A stretch of 63,598 bases of DNA, taken from positions 24,525,263-24,588,860 of the forward strand of contig NC_049984.1 in assembly GCF_000003815.2 (NCBI RefSeq). The letters run 5' to 3'. Source of the stretch: Branchiostoma floridae (Eukaryota > Chordata > Leptocardii > Amphioxiformes > Branchiostomatidae). The notes under the pieces are model-generated. The model was not told where the DNA came from. It did not search any database and saw nothing but the letters and a program-made list of their open reading frames with translations. A program made the translations under genes and the position numbers. Shown here in pieces: positions 30,245-41,100 of this stretch (its first letter is position 1; each line of letters opens with the position of its first letter).

Positions 30245-33200
30245 CTATCGATACTCGCTTATCTTTTCCCTCAGGGTTTCCACATTGGCACCGGAAAAAC
30301 GGTCGACCTAAAAAGAAACCAACAAGCATAAATATGCATTGCTGAGGGAGGTTGATTTAGTAGAAACCCAACTTAAAGAAATTACAGCACGCCCCTCCGT
30401 TCGATAACGGGGGGACATTAAAAGGGGACATTTAAAACAAACCGTTTGCAGTAGGGGTGGGTACTAGTCCGGTGTATCGGTACAAAACTGTTTTTTATAG
30501 TTGGACCGGTACAGAAAAGGCCGACCTGAAAAAAATCAGTGGACCAGATGTTGGACCGATTCGAAAATGACCAGATTTTATCGTCAGGTGTTCAAGCTTT
30601 TTAAGGCTTGCAGGTCCAAGAAAATGGCGAAAGCGAAGTAGAGGGATGTCGTTTCCATGAAGATAGGATCTTAAAACGCCAATGGGCGTCATGATCAAAT
30701 ACTCCTGGACCACCAAAGAGAATCAGTAGGAGCGAAATGGACCATTGCTTTGAGTATCACCTATTCATAATTTTCACATATAATTAGGTCCAGGTTCAAG
30801 TTCGGACCTGGACCAGATCCTCTGGACCCTGGACCGTACCTGGACCGTACCTGGACCGTACCTGGACCTGAATTTTCTGTACCGGTACCCACCCCTAGCT
30901 TGCAGAGAAATAGGGGTGGGTACCGGTACAGAAAATTCAGGTCCAAGTCCGGTTCACGTCCAGAGAAGCAGGTCCCGGTCCGGAACTGAGCCTGGACCTG
31001 AGCCTGGACCTGAATCAGTATGTGAGAACTTGTGAATGGACAATACCCAGCCAAGACAATGGTCTATTCTGCCATAAAGAAATCTTTTTGATGGAGTATT
31101 TGAGTCCCACTGACGTTTTAAAATCCTACAAGGCTAACTGCCACTTTACGATTGATTTGAAACTTGTAAAACTTAGAGATTACAACAAACTGTTCTCAAC
31201 TTCGGTCTTGTTATTTTATTCAACCTGTAATCCCCAAACGTATCTGCCCATATAACTCATTTTCTAATGGGTCTAACACCCGGTCCAACATCCAGTCCAC
31301 CGGATTTCTACAGGTCCGGTTTTTCTGGACCGGCCCAATAAGAAAAAACGATTTTGTACCGGTACAATGTAACGGTACTCAGTCCTAGTCAGAAAGGTAA
31401 ACTGTACCTCTTTCGCCTTTTTGAAGAACACAAAGGTTGGCATGCAATCGATGTTGTAGGCTTCGGAAATATCCTGCAAAAGATATGATTTATATCCTTC
31501 CGTTAATTGGAAATTAGCTATAGCTAACAAATATGGGCAGATTAATGTCTTAATGTGCTTTATGTCGGGAGAAATTGAATAAGTGTCCTGTTTTCACACG
31601 TAGGAGTGAGCATAGCATGTACTAAAGCGCCGACTAGTGATTCACGTTAGTACTGTAGTTGTGGAACTGCTTGGCCTATGAAGACAATTTACCGATTTTC
31701 TAAACTTTCACATGCCCAGGTTTGGCTTTCAATACACCATGCTCTCCGTCTATAACAATTCTTATCAAAATTAGATCTTGTTCCACTTGTCAACATTGTT
31801 TATGTTATGTTGCACTGTCACTAGTACTTTTTTCTACACAATGTTACATTTGATTTAATTCCTTGGGCACGAGGTTAAAAGTAAAAATAAAGTTACATTA
31901 TATGATGGCTTCAACACTCACCGCAGCATCGTCAACATCAGTCTGACCAAAGATGACGTCAGAGTTCTCAGGTTTCCTAGACAGTTCCTTGAGAAAACAG
32001 GCAAAATGGAAAGTTGGAAAAAATTGACAAAATGTGCTGACGTCTTAATCTCCAAGCAAATCCTACGGTAGCATAAGATATTATCAAAAGATACCAGAGG
32101 AGTGAAGCTGACTTAGGAGTGTGTTTCGCTACATGGCAAATGAACACCTCTTGGCTGACTACACTTCTTGGCCAGTTTGGTACTATCTAATGCCATTGTA
32201 TGATCTGCGTGGAGATTACTGACGTCTGCCTTCTTCTGGTTCATCAGATATTTGTGTTCTTCACTAAAGTATCAACTCTCAGCTACTTTGCTCTTGTTCT
32301 TTCTTAGATCTGTAAGCCCCAAAACACTTGAACGCCTGCCAGTATAATCTGTTCATTTTCGAATCAGTCCAATATCCGGTCCGGTGATTTTCAATTTTCA
32401 GGTCCTTTTTTTTTACTAATCCAACACGAGAAAACCGGTTTGTACCGGTATCGGTACCCACCCCAAACACAAACAAGTGACCGTAGGTAACATACTCTGT
32501 GACCTAATTATGGTTTATGTCGGTTGTGATGTTTTCTGTGGTGTATGACTCGATGTTTATATCGCATACAGAACACATCACATCAGCTTCTACCAACAAA
32601 TTACTTAAAAGCTACTAGTAACATACCTATCACTGCCAATTTTAAAATACAGTCCTGTACGCATTAACAGCGAAATCAGCGTCTCAATCGAACGACACCA
32701 AATGAAAACAACAATACAACTTTACAATGGATACCTGAGACGCAAAAAGCGGGTCAATAACAGCTGTAGACAGCTGCCAACACGACCCCATATCTGCTTG
32801 GAGATAAGTAATTGCCAAACGCCATCGTTTATAGGCCAGCTGTTCTACAGTACCAGGGAAATAGGGGTGAAATCTCAAATTATTACATCGATAATGAAAA
32901 CAGCTACCGCGAAAAAAAATTATCCCAAGGATCAAACACGTTCTAACCATAAAATGCATTTGACTATCAACCGCGCAAAATGTTAACAGTATGCTATGTC
33001 AAACCAACCTCAATATTGGAAACGCAAAGCCCGAACGAGATGGCATATTCCGACGAGGACAACATCTGCTTGACGGTATCAAATTACTACAAGGCTTAAG
33101 GCACAATCATTAGGAAGACCTGAACCACTATACCGGACGGTGTAGGGGTAAAAACTGAAATTATTACATCCATAATAAAAACAGCTACGGCGAAAAAAAA

Positions 33201-36200
33201 ATAACGGGCATCATTTCCCAACCGAGTACAGACGACATGCCAATCCATATGCGATTGCGGCATACGGAACATAGAGATATAGGTGCGAACACTCAACGCA
33301 CAAAGTGATTGCAATAGCTTACCCTCCAGTGTCACAGAGTAATAATACTAGTATACAGTTGCACAATCCAGTAAAATCTCGCTCGACCCAACCATCCCCA
33401 TGTAACGAATCAGAGACCTACCTCGAAGTAAGGTCCGATCATCTTGCAAGGCCCGCACCAAGTTGCCGTGAACAGCACAACGACCAGATGGTCTTTCTGT
33501 TCCACCAGGAAACTTTGATATTCGTCCTGCAAGATTAATGTACTTGCCAGATTTACACCATAGTATCTGCACCATCCCTCTTCATCAACCGCGTGGTTAC
33601 TTGATGGAACTTGCTGCATATTGTTACACCTTAAACGCAGTGCATAATTTTACACATTACGAGCCCTACATATTGTAACACCTTACAAGCAAGGTAAATT
33701 GTTACACTTTACACGCCCTGCATATTGTTACACCTTAAACGCCCTGCATATTGTTACACCTTACAAGCCCTGCATATTGTTACCTTACAAGCCCTGCATT
33801 TTGGCACACCTTACAAGCCCTGCACATTGCTACACCTTACAAGTCCTACATATTGTTACACCTTACAAGCCCTGAACATTGTTACACCTTACAAGCCCTG
33901 CACATTGTTACACCTTACAAGCCCTGCACATTGTTGCACCTTAAGTTAACCCTATTCAGACCGGGCTTTTTTGGTCATCCCTTGGACGGGGGGGGGGGGG
34001 GGGGCTTTTGAGGCCCTCCACTTCTAAGTCCTATAACTCTTGAACGACGTGCCGTAAGACCACCAAATTTTCAGGACATGATGTCGACATAATATCTAAC
34101 AAGTATTTGACGTTTGACGTTACGTTGACGTAAGATGACGTAATTATGACGTCATCAATTTGATAATATTGGCCGGACCCATGAAAGGGTATTCTCATAA
34201 AACTTCAAGTTATGCTACAAAAATATAACAACAAGTGCAGATAACAGAATAATAATGTTTATTACGACTTGCGTTGCCAATAGCAACATCAATGACGTCA
34301 AAATGACGTCATAAAATGACGTCATGCACATCTAAGATACGAGTTGGGCTCCGCCATATTATCTTCTTCTTTCCTACTGCCTAGCCTCAATTTTTTGAGA
34401 TTATTGGCAGACTACGCATGGTTTAATTACAATACAAGTGACCAGAACAAATAGACATGGGAAAAATGAAGGAAAATGCTGAGGGAAATAAAAACAAACT
34501 GATTTTCTGTGTGCAAAAAGACAGGACAGGTGAATTAAGTGGGTTAATAGGACACGTATTTACATATATACAAGACGTGTGGGGGTGGCTCAATGCAGCA
34601 GGGTCCTCCCCAGCTCAGTTTTGAACTGGGAGAGAGACCCCGCCTCCGCCACACCAGGCTCAAGTCCATTCCACTCTCTGATGGTACGAGGGAAGAACGA
34701 GAGCCTGTAGTAGTTGTTCCTGCACGCGATGGCCTGCAATGTTTGTGAGTGATTGGTGCGGCGGGAGCATCGAGCCACCGGGACAAGCATGGTCGTGTGA
34801 GGTACGTACATGATGTTGTTGATGATTTTGTACAAGGTGACCTGGCGGGCAATCTTCCTTCTAAGTTCGAGGGACTGCCAGCCAAGATTGTGAAGCATGG
34901 AGGTAACTGAGCTTGTGCGTCTGTAATCGTTAAATACATATCGGGCAGCTCTTCGTTGTACCATCTCTAGGCTACTCACCTGGGCCTTGGTGTGAGGGTC
35001 CCAAACACTACAGCCGTACTCGAGACATGGTCGAACCAGAGCCATGTAGGCTCTCTCTTTGGCCGCAGTGCTGAATATCCGCAGGCAGCGTCGTAACATT
35101 CCCAATGTCCTGTTAGCTTTTGATGTAGTTTTTTCAACGTGTTTGCCCCAGGTCAAGTTGGAAGACATATGAAGGCCAAGATATTTTGTGGAACTTACCT
35201 TGGTCAAGGGGTGTTGGTGGAGTGAGTAGGGGAATGTTATCGGGTTTCTGGAGGCTGGGACCGACATTACTTCGCATTTGGACGGATTAAAGGCCATAAG
35301 CCACGTCTTCTCCCATGAACAAATGCTATTTATGTCGTGCTAAAGTTTTTCACAATCATTCTTTGTCTTCACACTCATCTGCAAAATACAATCATCGGCA
35401 AATAGTCGGACTTTTGCATGTGCAGCATGTGATGGCAGGTCGTTAATGTAAGCTAGAAACAATATTGGCCCTAAGACTGTTCCCTGAGGAACGCCAGAGG
35501 TTACAGGTACAGGGTCAGAGCGCTCACCGTCTAGTACTACTGTCTGTGAACGGCCCTGAAGGAAGTTCTGGATCCAGGTTAAGGTTTTACCTGTAATACC
35601 ATAAAACTGGAGTTTGTGTATTAACCGTAAGTGGGGGACCTTGTCAAAGGCTGACAATCCACCACCTTGAATTTTTGAAAATACTTTTTTTGCAACAAAT
35701 AATCACAAAGGGCAATGGAAATAGACTAAATTCATTCATTTTGATGGTTTTGATGAAAAAATACCAGGTAGTTACAAATTTTTAGGGATAATTAGCTTGT
35801 TATTCTTGATCTGGCCATACGGTCCGCCATCTTGGATTTTGGGCTAATGACGTCATCAAATTAGCATAATTTATGCATATATAGTTATGAAAGATATGCT
35901 AAATAATATAAGATTTTATATATGTAACTAAATAGCAGTAATGTAGCAAATAAATGTGAAAAACAAATTGTTAGAACCAAAAATAGTGATTTTTGGCAAA
36001 ACTGCCTGTCAACAAACGGTTGCCATGGCAACAAGAAAAAATGGAAAATTTGTCAAACTTCGTAAAATTATTGCCAACAATATTTTAGGAAAACTTACCA
36101 AATTTGGTGGCTCTAGCGTAAGCCGTTCTGGCGTTATAGGACATCGAAGTTGCCGCGGGCCTCAAAAGCCCCCCCCCCCGTCTGAATAGGGTTAAACGCC

Positions 36201-36573
36201 CTGCATATTGTTACACCTTACGAGCCCTGCATTTTGGTACACCTTACAAGCCCTGCACATTGTTACACCTTACAAGCTCTGCACATTGTTACACCTTACA
36301 AGCCCTGCACATTGTTACACCTAACAAGCCCTGCATATTGTTACACCTTACGAGCCCTGCATTTTGGTACACCTTACAAGCCCTGCACATTGTTACACCT
36401 AACAAGCCCTGCATATTGTTACACCTTACAAGCCATGCATATGGTTACACCTTACAAGCCCTGGTCTGTTTATAACTTACCAGGTCTTCCAGAACTCGCA
36501 CACACCACACACCGTCCCTAATCTGCACCAAAAGGCAAACGATACCAAAGCAAAACTGCAAAGAAAAACGCAT
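30245..36573 (-). CDS. Thioredoxin with an N-terminal signal-like extension
   Basis: Five coding exons, 36481-36573, 33422-33526, 31922-31987, 31408-31473 and 30245-30307, total 393 nt (130 aa plus TAG). All junctions are phase 0 with GTAAGT, GTAGGT, GTGAGT and GTACAG donors. The active site is W54-C55-G56-P57-C58-K59, the cis-proline P100 is in CMPTF, and the ending [15 protein letters not shown] is typical of animal thioredoxins. It reduces protein disulfides using electrons from thioredoxin reductase. Cytosolic thioredoxins usually begin just before a VxxLxxxxEF-like segment; here that part (VRVLEDLDEYQSF) has no Met and is preceded by [17 protein letters not shown], which looks like a signal peptide. 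An in-frame TAG lies shortly upstream of the ATG. Introns 1 and 4 are filled with transposons. Not duplicated in the copy A block. Confidence 0.9.
30452..30897. mobile_element. hAT-like MITE, TAGGGGTGGGTAC ends, copy 1 (thioredoxin intron 4)
   Basis: Ends TAGGGGTGGGTAC and GTACCCACCCCTA are inverted. The 8 bases outside match at 7 of 8 (GTTTGCAG 30444-30451, GCTTGCAG 30898-30905), the 8-bp duplication expected of hAT elements. The interior is rich in GGTCCAGG/CCTGGACC repeats. No transposase. Confidence 0.75.
30911..31387. mobile_element. hAT-like MITE, copy 2, ends 20 bp from thioredoxin exon 4
   Basis: Starts TAGGGGTGGGTACCGGTACA and ends TGTAACGGTACTCAGTCCTA, with GGACCTGAA-type repeats on the left and CAGGTCCGGTTTTTCTGGACC near the right. 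It lies head to tail with copy 1, only 13 bp away. Flanking duplication is weak. Confidence 0.65.
32046..32219. mobile_element. Palindromic element, family M2, copy 2 (thioredoxin intron 2)
   Basis: TAATCTCCAAGCAAATCC and GATCTGCGTGGAGATTA are the inverted ends; inner blocks CATAAGATATTATCAAA and TTTGGTACTATCTAATG also mirror. Compare 5826-5968. Confidence 0.65.
32276..32465. mobile_element. hAT-like MITE, truncated copy 3
   Basis: Right half only: CTTTGCTCTTGTT, GTAAGCCCC, ATCTGTTCATTTTCGAATC, then GGTACCGGTATCGGTACCC ahead of the terminus. Same order as 53747-53915. Confidence 0.55.
33600..33945. repeat. Minisatellite, about 26-bp unit, left block
   Basis: About 12 units of ATTGTTACACCTTACAAGCC plus CTGCAC/CTGCAT. 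Together with 36196-36470 it was one array, split by the 2.2-kb element between them. Confidence 0.9.
33950..36191. mobile_element. piggyBac-like non-autonomous element with TTAA flanks
   Basis: Ends CCCTATTCAGAC and GTCTGAATAGGG are inverted, followed by G/C-tracts, GCTTTTGAGGCCC and AAGT/CGATGTCCTATAAC on both sides. Both flanks are TTAA (33946-33949, 36192-36195), and the CCC..GGG termini next to TTAA suit piggyBac. The flanking minisatellite resumes directly outside, marking both boundaries. It carries a nested non-LTR retrotransposon fragment and no transposase. Confidence 0.75.
34350..35662 (-). mobile_element. 5'-truncated non-LTR retrotransposon with reverse-transcriptase remnant
   Basis: One minus-strand frame from 35657 to 34590 encodes the rear half of a reverse transcriptase: AFDKVPH (motif A, cut at its start), [28 protein letters not shown] (catalytic ADD motif), then thumb and C-terminal segments with [13 protein letters not shown] and [20 protein letters not shown]. 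One in-frame TAG (35340-35342) interrupts it. The 3' tail after the ORF runs to a GAAGAAGA-like end near 34355. CR1/jockey-like clade; dead on arrival by truncation. It sits inside the piggyBac-like element in thioredoxin intron 1. Confidence 0.85.
36196..36470. repeat. Minisatellite, about 26-bp unit, right block
   Basis: About 10 units of TACACCTTACAAGCCCTGCA with CATTGT/TATTGT/TTTTGG variants, ending just before the thioredoxin exon 1 donor (36475-36480). Confidence 0.9.
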
Positions 36574-37476
36574 GGTGAAACGCAGAACTAGACGCTAGAT
36601 TCGGACGACAACTGTGGTGGCTGTTAGTGACGGTTGGAAATGTAGCGTTAAGTTCGCTAGTAAGAAGATGGAGATTATTCAGGCGTGAAAGTCATGCTTG
36701 ACGCCATGGTATGTTCATGGTGAGAGACAGAAAAGGTTATGACGTCACCGGACTCGGCCATTATGGATAGCCAGTCAAAACCAGGTACAGTCACCCATAA
36801 TTTTCAAACTTTACAAACCCCTGCGAATGCATTTAGGTTAAGACCTGATTTCGGGGACAAATTTGGTTCAATGTGTCTTCAAAACGTAGATCATCTATAT
36901 AACAGATCATGTAAACAGATCAATCAGAAGGCAGGCTGTGAAAACATCACTGTGTTGGACCATTTTCCCCCTTTTGTCCGTTTCCTTTTATAATCTTCCC
37001 CCTTTTCACCTTCGCCAAGAACTTTAGAAGGTTATGTTGTCAGTTGTGTCGTGGTGTGGTGTGGGTCTGTATGTATGTGGCACTTAAGCTCAAACTTTGA
37101 AGCTCAACTGCACAGTACCGTAATCATGAGGCAGGGGTGAAAGAATTGCCCCGCATTTTACGTAAGGAGTAGGTTTTGTGATTTTAGTAGGAACTTATTA
37201 TGTATTTATCTTACACTCCTTTTCATTACACTTGCATTGTCAATATTAAACAATTACTGTACATAATATCATGTACATACTTTGCGTTTCTAACCGTATC
37301 TGTAAGCAGCGACACCTATTGCTGCAATACAATATGAACCAGTCAAAATTATCCTGAAGAAGGTGACAGACGGTCACTAAAGCATTGGGGAGAATAAAGC
37401 AACGATTGTGTAAGAGTCTCTTTATTCAGTGACGTACCAACCTTATGTAAATATTCATGTTCATTGTTTATACATT

Positions 37477-37525
37477 AAAACAACATATACAGGTTACCCA
37501 ATGGGTAAATGTGAACTAGCGTTAA
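37477..37525. mobile_element. MITE family M1, solo end
   Basis: AACAACATATACAGGTTACC..ATGGGTAAATGTGAACTAGCG matches the right terminus of the M1 family; no left half was seen. Confidence 0.5.
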
Positions 37526-37789
37526 ATGTTCTGTTCCGTGGTACTCAAAAGCGCACAAATGACAGGTCGATACACATGTTTTTGTGACAGCGAGGTAAAT
37601 ACTAGCACTCGTCCAGTTTTCAACTACTAGGTAAATGCAATATGGCGTAAAAAGATGAATAGCATTGATATTAGACACTACCAAAAACCACATGGTCCAA
37701 TAGTAATGGACCTTACATTTCTAATGTTTATATGTGTCGATAGATGAGATTTGTATAGATACATACTTATGCTACGGTCCCGTATATAT

Positions 37790-37965
37790 GGAAAACGAGG
37801 CCCTTACGGGTAGTTTTACGGGCTGGTTTTCCCTTGCATTTTCGGGCGTGACCCCTACGTGGCCCCGTGGGACACCCTTCGGCTACTGGACTATTTTTAG
37901 GCAAGGCCGGGTCCAGAATTTCTTTTTAACTCGCAGTTAAAATCAACCCGGGACCCGGAGACAAA
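37790..37965 (+). repeat. Dispersed repeat R2, 3' side of NHL-B
   Basis: GGCGTGACCCCTACGTGGCC, CCGTGGGACACCC, CTATTTTTAGGCAAGGCCGG and CTCGCAGTTAAAATCAACCC. The inverse copy is at 39056-39230, across the NHL exon. Confidence 0.6.
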
Positions 37966-38122
37966 TTAGTGCCTTTACCTACTCGTAAAAACAGGGGTGC
38001 CTGCGGGCACAAGTGCAAATGAAACCGTAGCATCAACCATAAACACAAAAACATTTGTTACAACTAATGAGTGATTTAAACCATATTCACAAATACTATA
38101 TCAATGATTTACTTACATTGTA

Positions 38123-41100
38123 TTACGGAAGTACCATGCGGCGTGGAAAGATAGTTACAGTGCTGTCTTTCACGTTAGTCACTAGCAATTGACCACCCGG
38201 CGCTACAGCAACATACCGCGGTCCCGCGACACTTACCACAGTACGGACAAACTCCCCAACGCTTGTGAACAATTCTACTCGGCCATTGGCGCTATTGGCC
38301 ACGATAATGCGACCCAAAGGGTCCACACAAACACCTAACGGGTTCATCAGTTGGCCTTGTCTGACCCCCCAGGTTCCAAATTTGGTCAACATGACCCCTA
38401 TTTGATTATACACCATGACGCTGCTAAAGGAGTCAGTAACCAGGATATTACCCGTCATGCTAAACGTGACGTCACCCATTCTCAGGTTTGCTACCACAAA
38501 CCTATGAACCAGCGAGCCGTTGGGTTCAAATATCATTATTTCATCGTTCGCTCCGACGATAAGTTTTCCACTGCGACCGTCAACAGCAATACGTGGATAT
38601 AGACTAAAAGCACGTTTGGTCAAGCTTACGTCAAACTTGGTCAATGGCTGTCCGTTTCTACTGTACTGACCAACAAATAGTACACAGGAATCTATACAGA
38701 GGCTTAGATAAACAATCCATACGTTACCCTTTGCATCGATCGCAATATCGGAGGGGGGAATTCTTATACCTTTACCCGGCAGAATTGTTATGAAGCTGCG
38801 GAGAGAGACCCCGTTCGTGTCGTAGACGTGGACACGTTGGTTTTGAGAGTCACTCACAAATATCTCATTATTTGTAGATACGGCCACTCCAGAGATGACT
38901 GCAGCCTGTTCCGAGTCTTTTCCAGCTTCACCAATGGTGATAGTCGTCTTCTGGTTTCTGGCTTTTTCTGAAATGATTTTTAAGCTATCTTAAGCATATA
39001 CAAAGTCTATAGTCATAGCATTAGCTTTCAAACGTGCTTTAGCATTAGCTTAAATCGGGCCCCGAGTTGATTTTAACTGCGAGTTAAAATTGAAAAGTTA
39101 TGAGGCCCGACCATGCCCCCAAATAGCCAATGGGTGTTCCATGGGGCCACGTAGGGGTCACGCCTTAAAGTGCAGAAAAAGCAGCCCATAAACTGCACGG
39201 AGGGCCTCATTGTCCAAATAGGACTAGTACTGTGGCATAAATGTCGCATTGTTCTGTGCAAACGGGACTTTGCTAATCATTAAATAGCAAAGCTTATTAC
39301 ACTATTAACTGATCGATGAATGTGGTACATTACTTAATAACTATCCTTCGTAAAAAAGATAATCACCTTCACGTTGTGAACTGTTGGAGACTGACGACAG
39401 TTGTGTAGATGTTGTTTTGGATGCATCGGCATTTTCGGTCTGTAATAGAATATGTTGGCACTATTTCAAACGGTTGCTGGCTTAGAATATTTTCAGTATG
39501 AAGGGCTTTAAATTTAGACTGTGCCACAGCAAGTGTATGGGGTAAGACAGCAGAAGTACATGTGACACATTTACTCAGGCTCTCACCCCAAAATATATAA
39601 TGAACAAGCACGCTTACCGTTCGGAGTACGCATGTGAAAGTGGTAGGAATTGTCGGTAATTTGTCAAAGGTGAAGACCTCTGACTTGTAAAAACAGTTCT
39701 CTTCTCGACAATTGTCTAGATTTGCATAACAATATCCAGACGTCATTTGTTTATGTCTCAGGAGCTTTCACCTTTGACATATTACCCACAATTCCTGTCG
39801 TTGCACATGCGTACTCAGCACGTTGAACCTGCTTATCAAAGTTTAAAAAGAGAAGCAGTCATTGGTCGTCTAAAAATATTCAACACAAATAGTATAATCA
39901 AACATGCACATCGTTTAACAACATAGGCTAACCGTCCGAATAGAAATGTCTGATGACATAAAAAGTAGAAAATATTGTACGTACTTTGGACACCCTCATC
40001 ATGCCATCTTCAATAGTAGTCTCGCTGGACGTGCAACAGACAGAGTGACCAGCTGCAGGAGTGGAGGCATTGTCCGCAGCAGAGTGACCAAGGGTGGAGG
40101 CAATGTCCGCAGCATAGTGACCAAAGGTGGAGTCAGTGTCCATAGCAAGGGTAGAGGCAGTGTCCACAGTAGAGTGACCGGTGGTGAAGTCAGTGTCCAC
40201 AGTAGAGTGACCAAGGGCAGAGGCAGTGTCCGCAGCAGATTGACCAGGTGTAGAGGGAGAATCCATTGCTGCTGTTGGCTGGAGATAAATGATATTCATT
40301 TGGCTTGTTCACTGTAATATATCATCTATACGCTGACCAAAATGTTTTACATGTACTTGAAAAGATGCAAGAGCCTAATTATAAATATGCGATGTAACCT
40401 AAATCCGTTGTTTAAAAAAAAGGGGCATTTTATAGCGATATTAAGTCAACAGAAAAAAAATCTTTGAATATTGTAGCCTAGAACAGCCGTTCGTGGATTT
40501 GATATCCCGAAATAACATATTTTCAAAACAACGGATATAGGCTATCCCGCGAATAAAGGTGAACTAGCGTTAAGGCTTCTGCTCAATGCATTTCGGTATC
40601 AGTCTGCTGCAATCATCTAGACCAGGCTGTCATACCGATAGCGCACAACAACAATTTCTAAATGTCTATGTCTTAGAATTTGTGAAGCAATAATAAAATG
40701 TTAGACTGAACAAATTGTCGAAAACTACCCCCAAAATGACAAAAAGGCAAGATCCACGGCTTACCACAGATGTGATGTGGAATAAAGACAAAAAGATCCC
40801 ACCGACGATAAACAGCGTCAGGGCTACAGCTGGTTTTACAAGTAAGCTCGGTCGGTGATATCCACACCCTAGAACAGAAACCACTATCAAACCTTGAAAT
40901 TGTTGACTAGTATATGTGAAATCAAAAGCGACAAGGTCACACACCAGAGGGGCAAACTTGACATTGACCTTCATCTTCCCAATACCTACCAACATACGAA
41001 ATGTCATCACAATCCATCCTGCCGTTCTACACAGTAACTCAGTTACAAGACACGTCATGCCAGTAAGCACACATACAGACTATCAACATACATACACACA

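Noticed and set aside
34544-34939. 131-codon minus-strand ORF overlapping the reverse transcriptase
   Set aside because: Wrong frame; the other frame carries the conserved reverse-transcriptase motifs.
33600-36470. Regular repeats resembling a CRISPR array
   Set aside because: The ~26-bp units are directly adjacent with no unique spacers, and the genome is animal: a minisatellite.
36739-36993. Divergent first exon opposite thioredoxin (GCCATTATGGATAGCC then GTACAG)
   Set aside because: ATG context and donor are only fair and no following exon was found.
37330-37400. Further hammerhead site (CCTGAAGAAGGTGACAGACGG), also inverted at 44890-44950
   Set aside because: The hairpin is present, but the GAAAC part reads TAAAG/TAAAC and stem I does not pair.
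39946-40317. Plus-strand Ser/Val/Arg-rich ORF (also at 22483)
   Set aside because: It is antisense to the stalk exon of the NHL genes, open only because of the repeat period.
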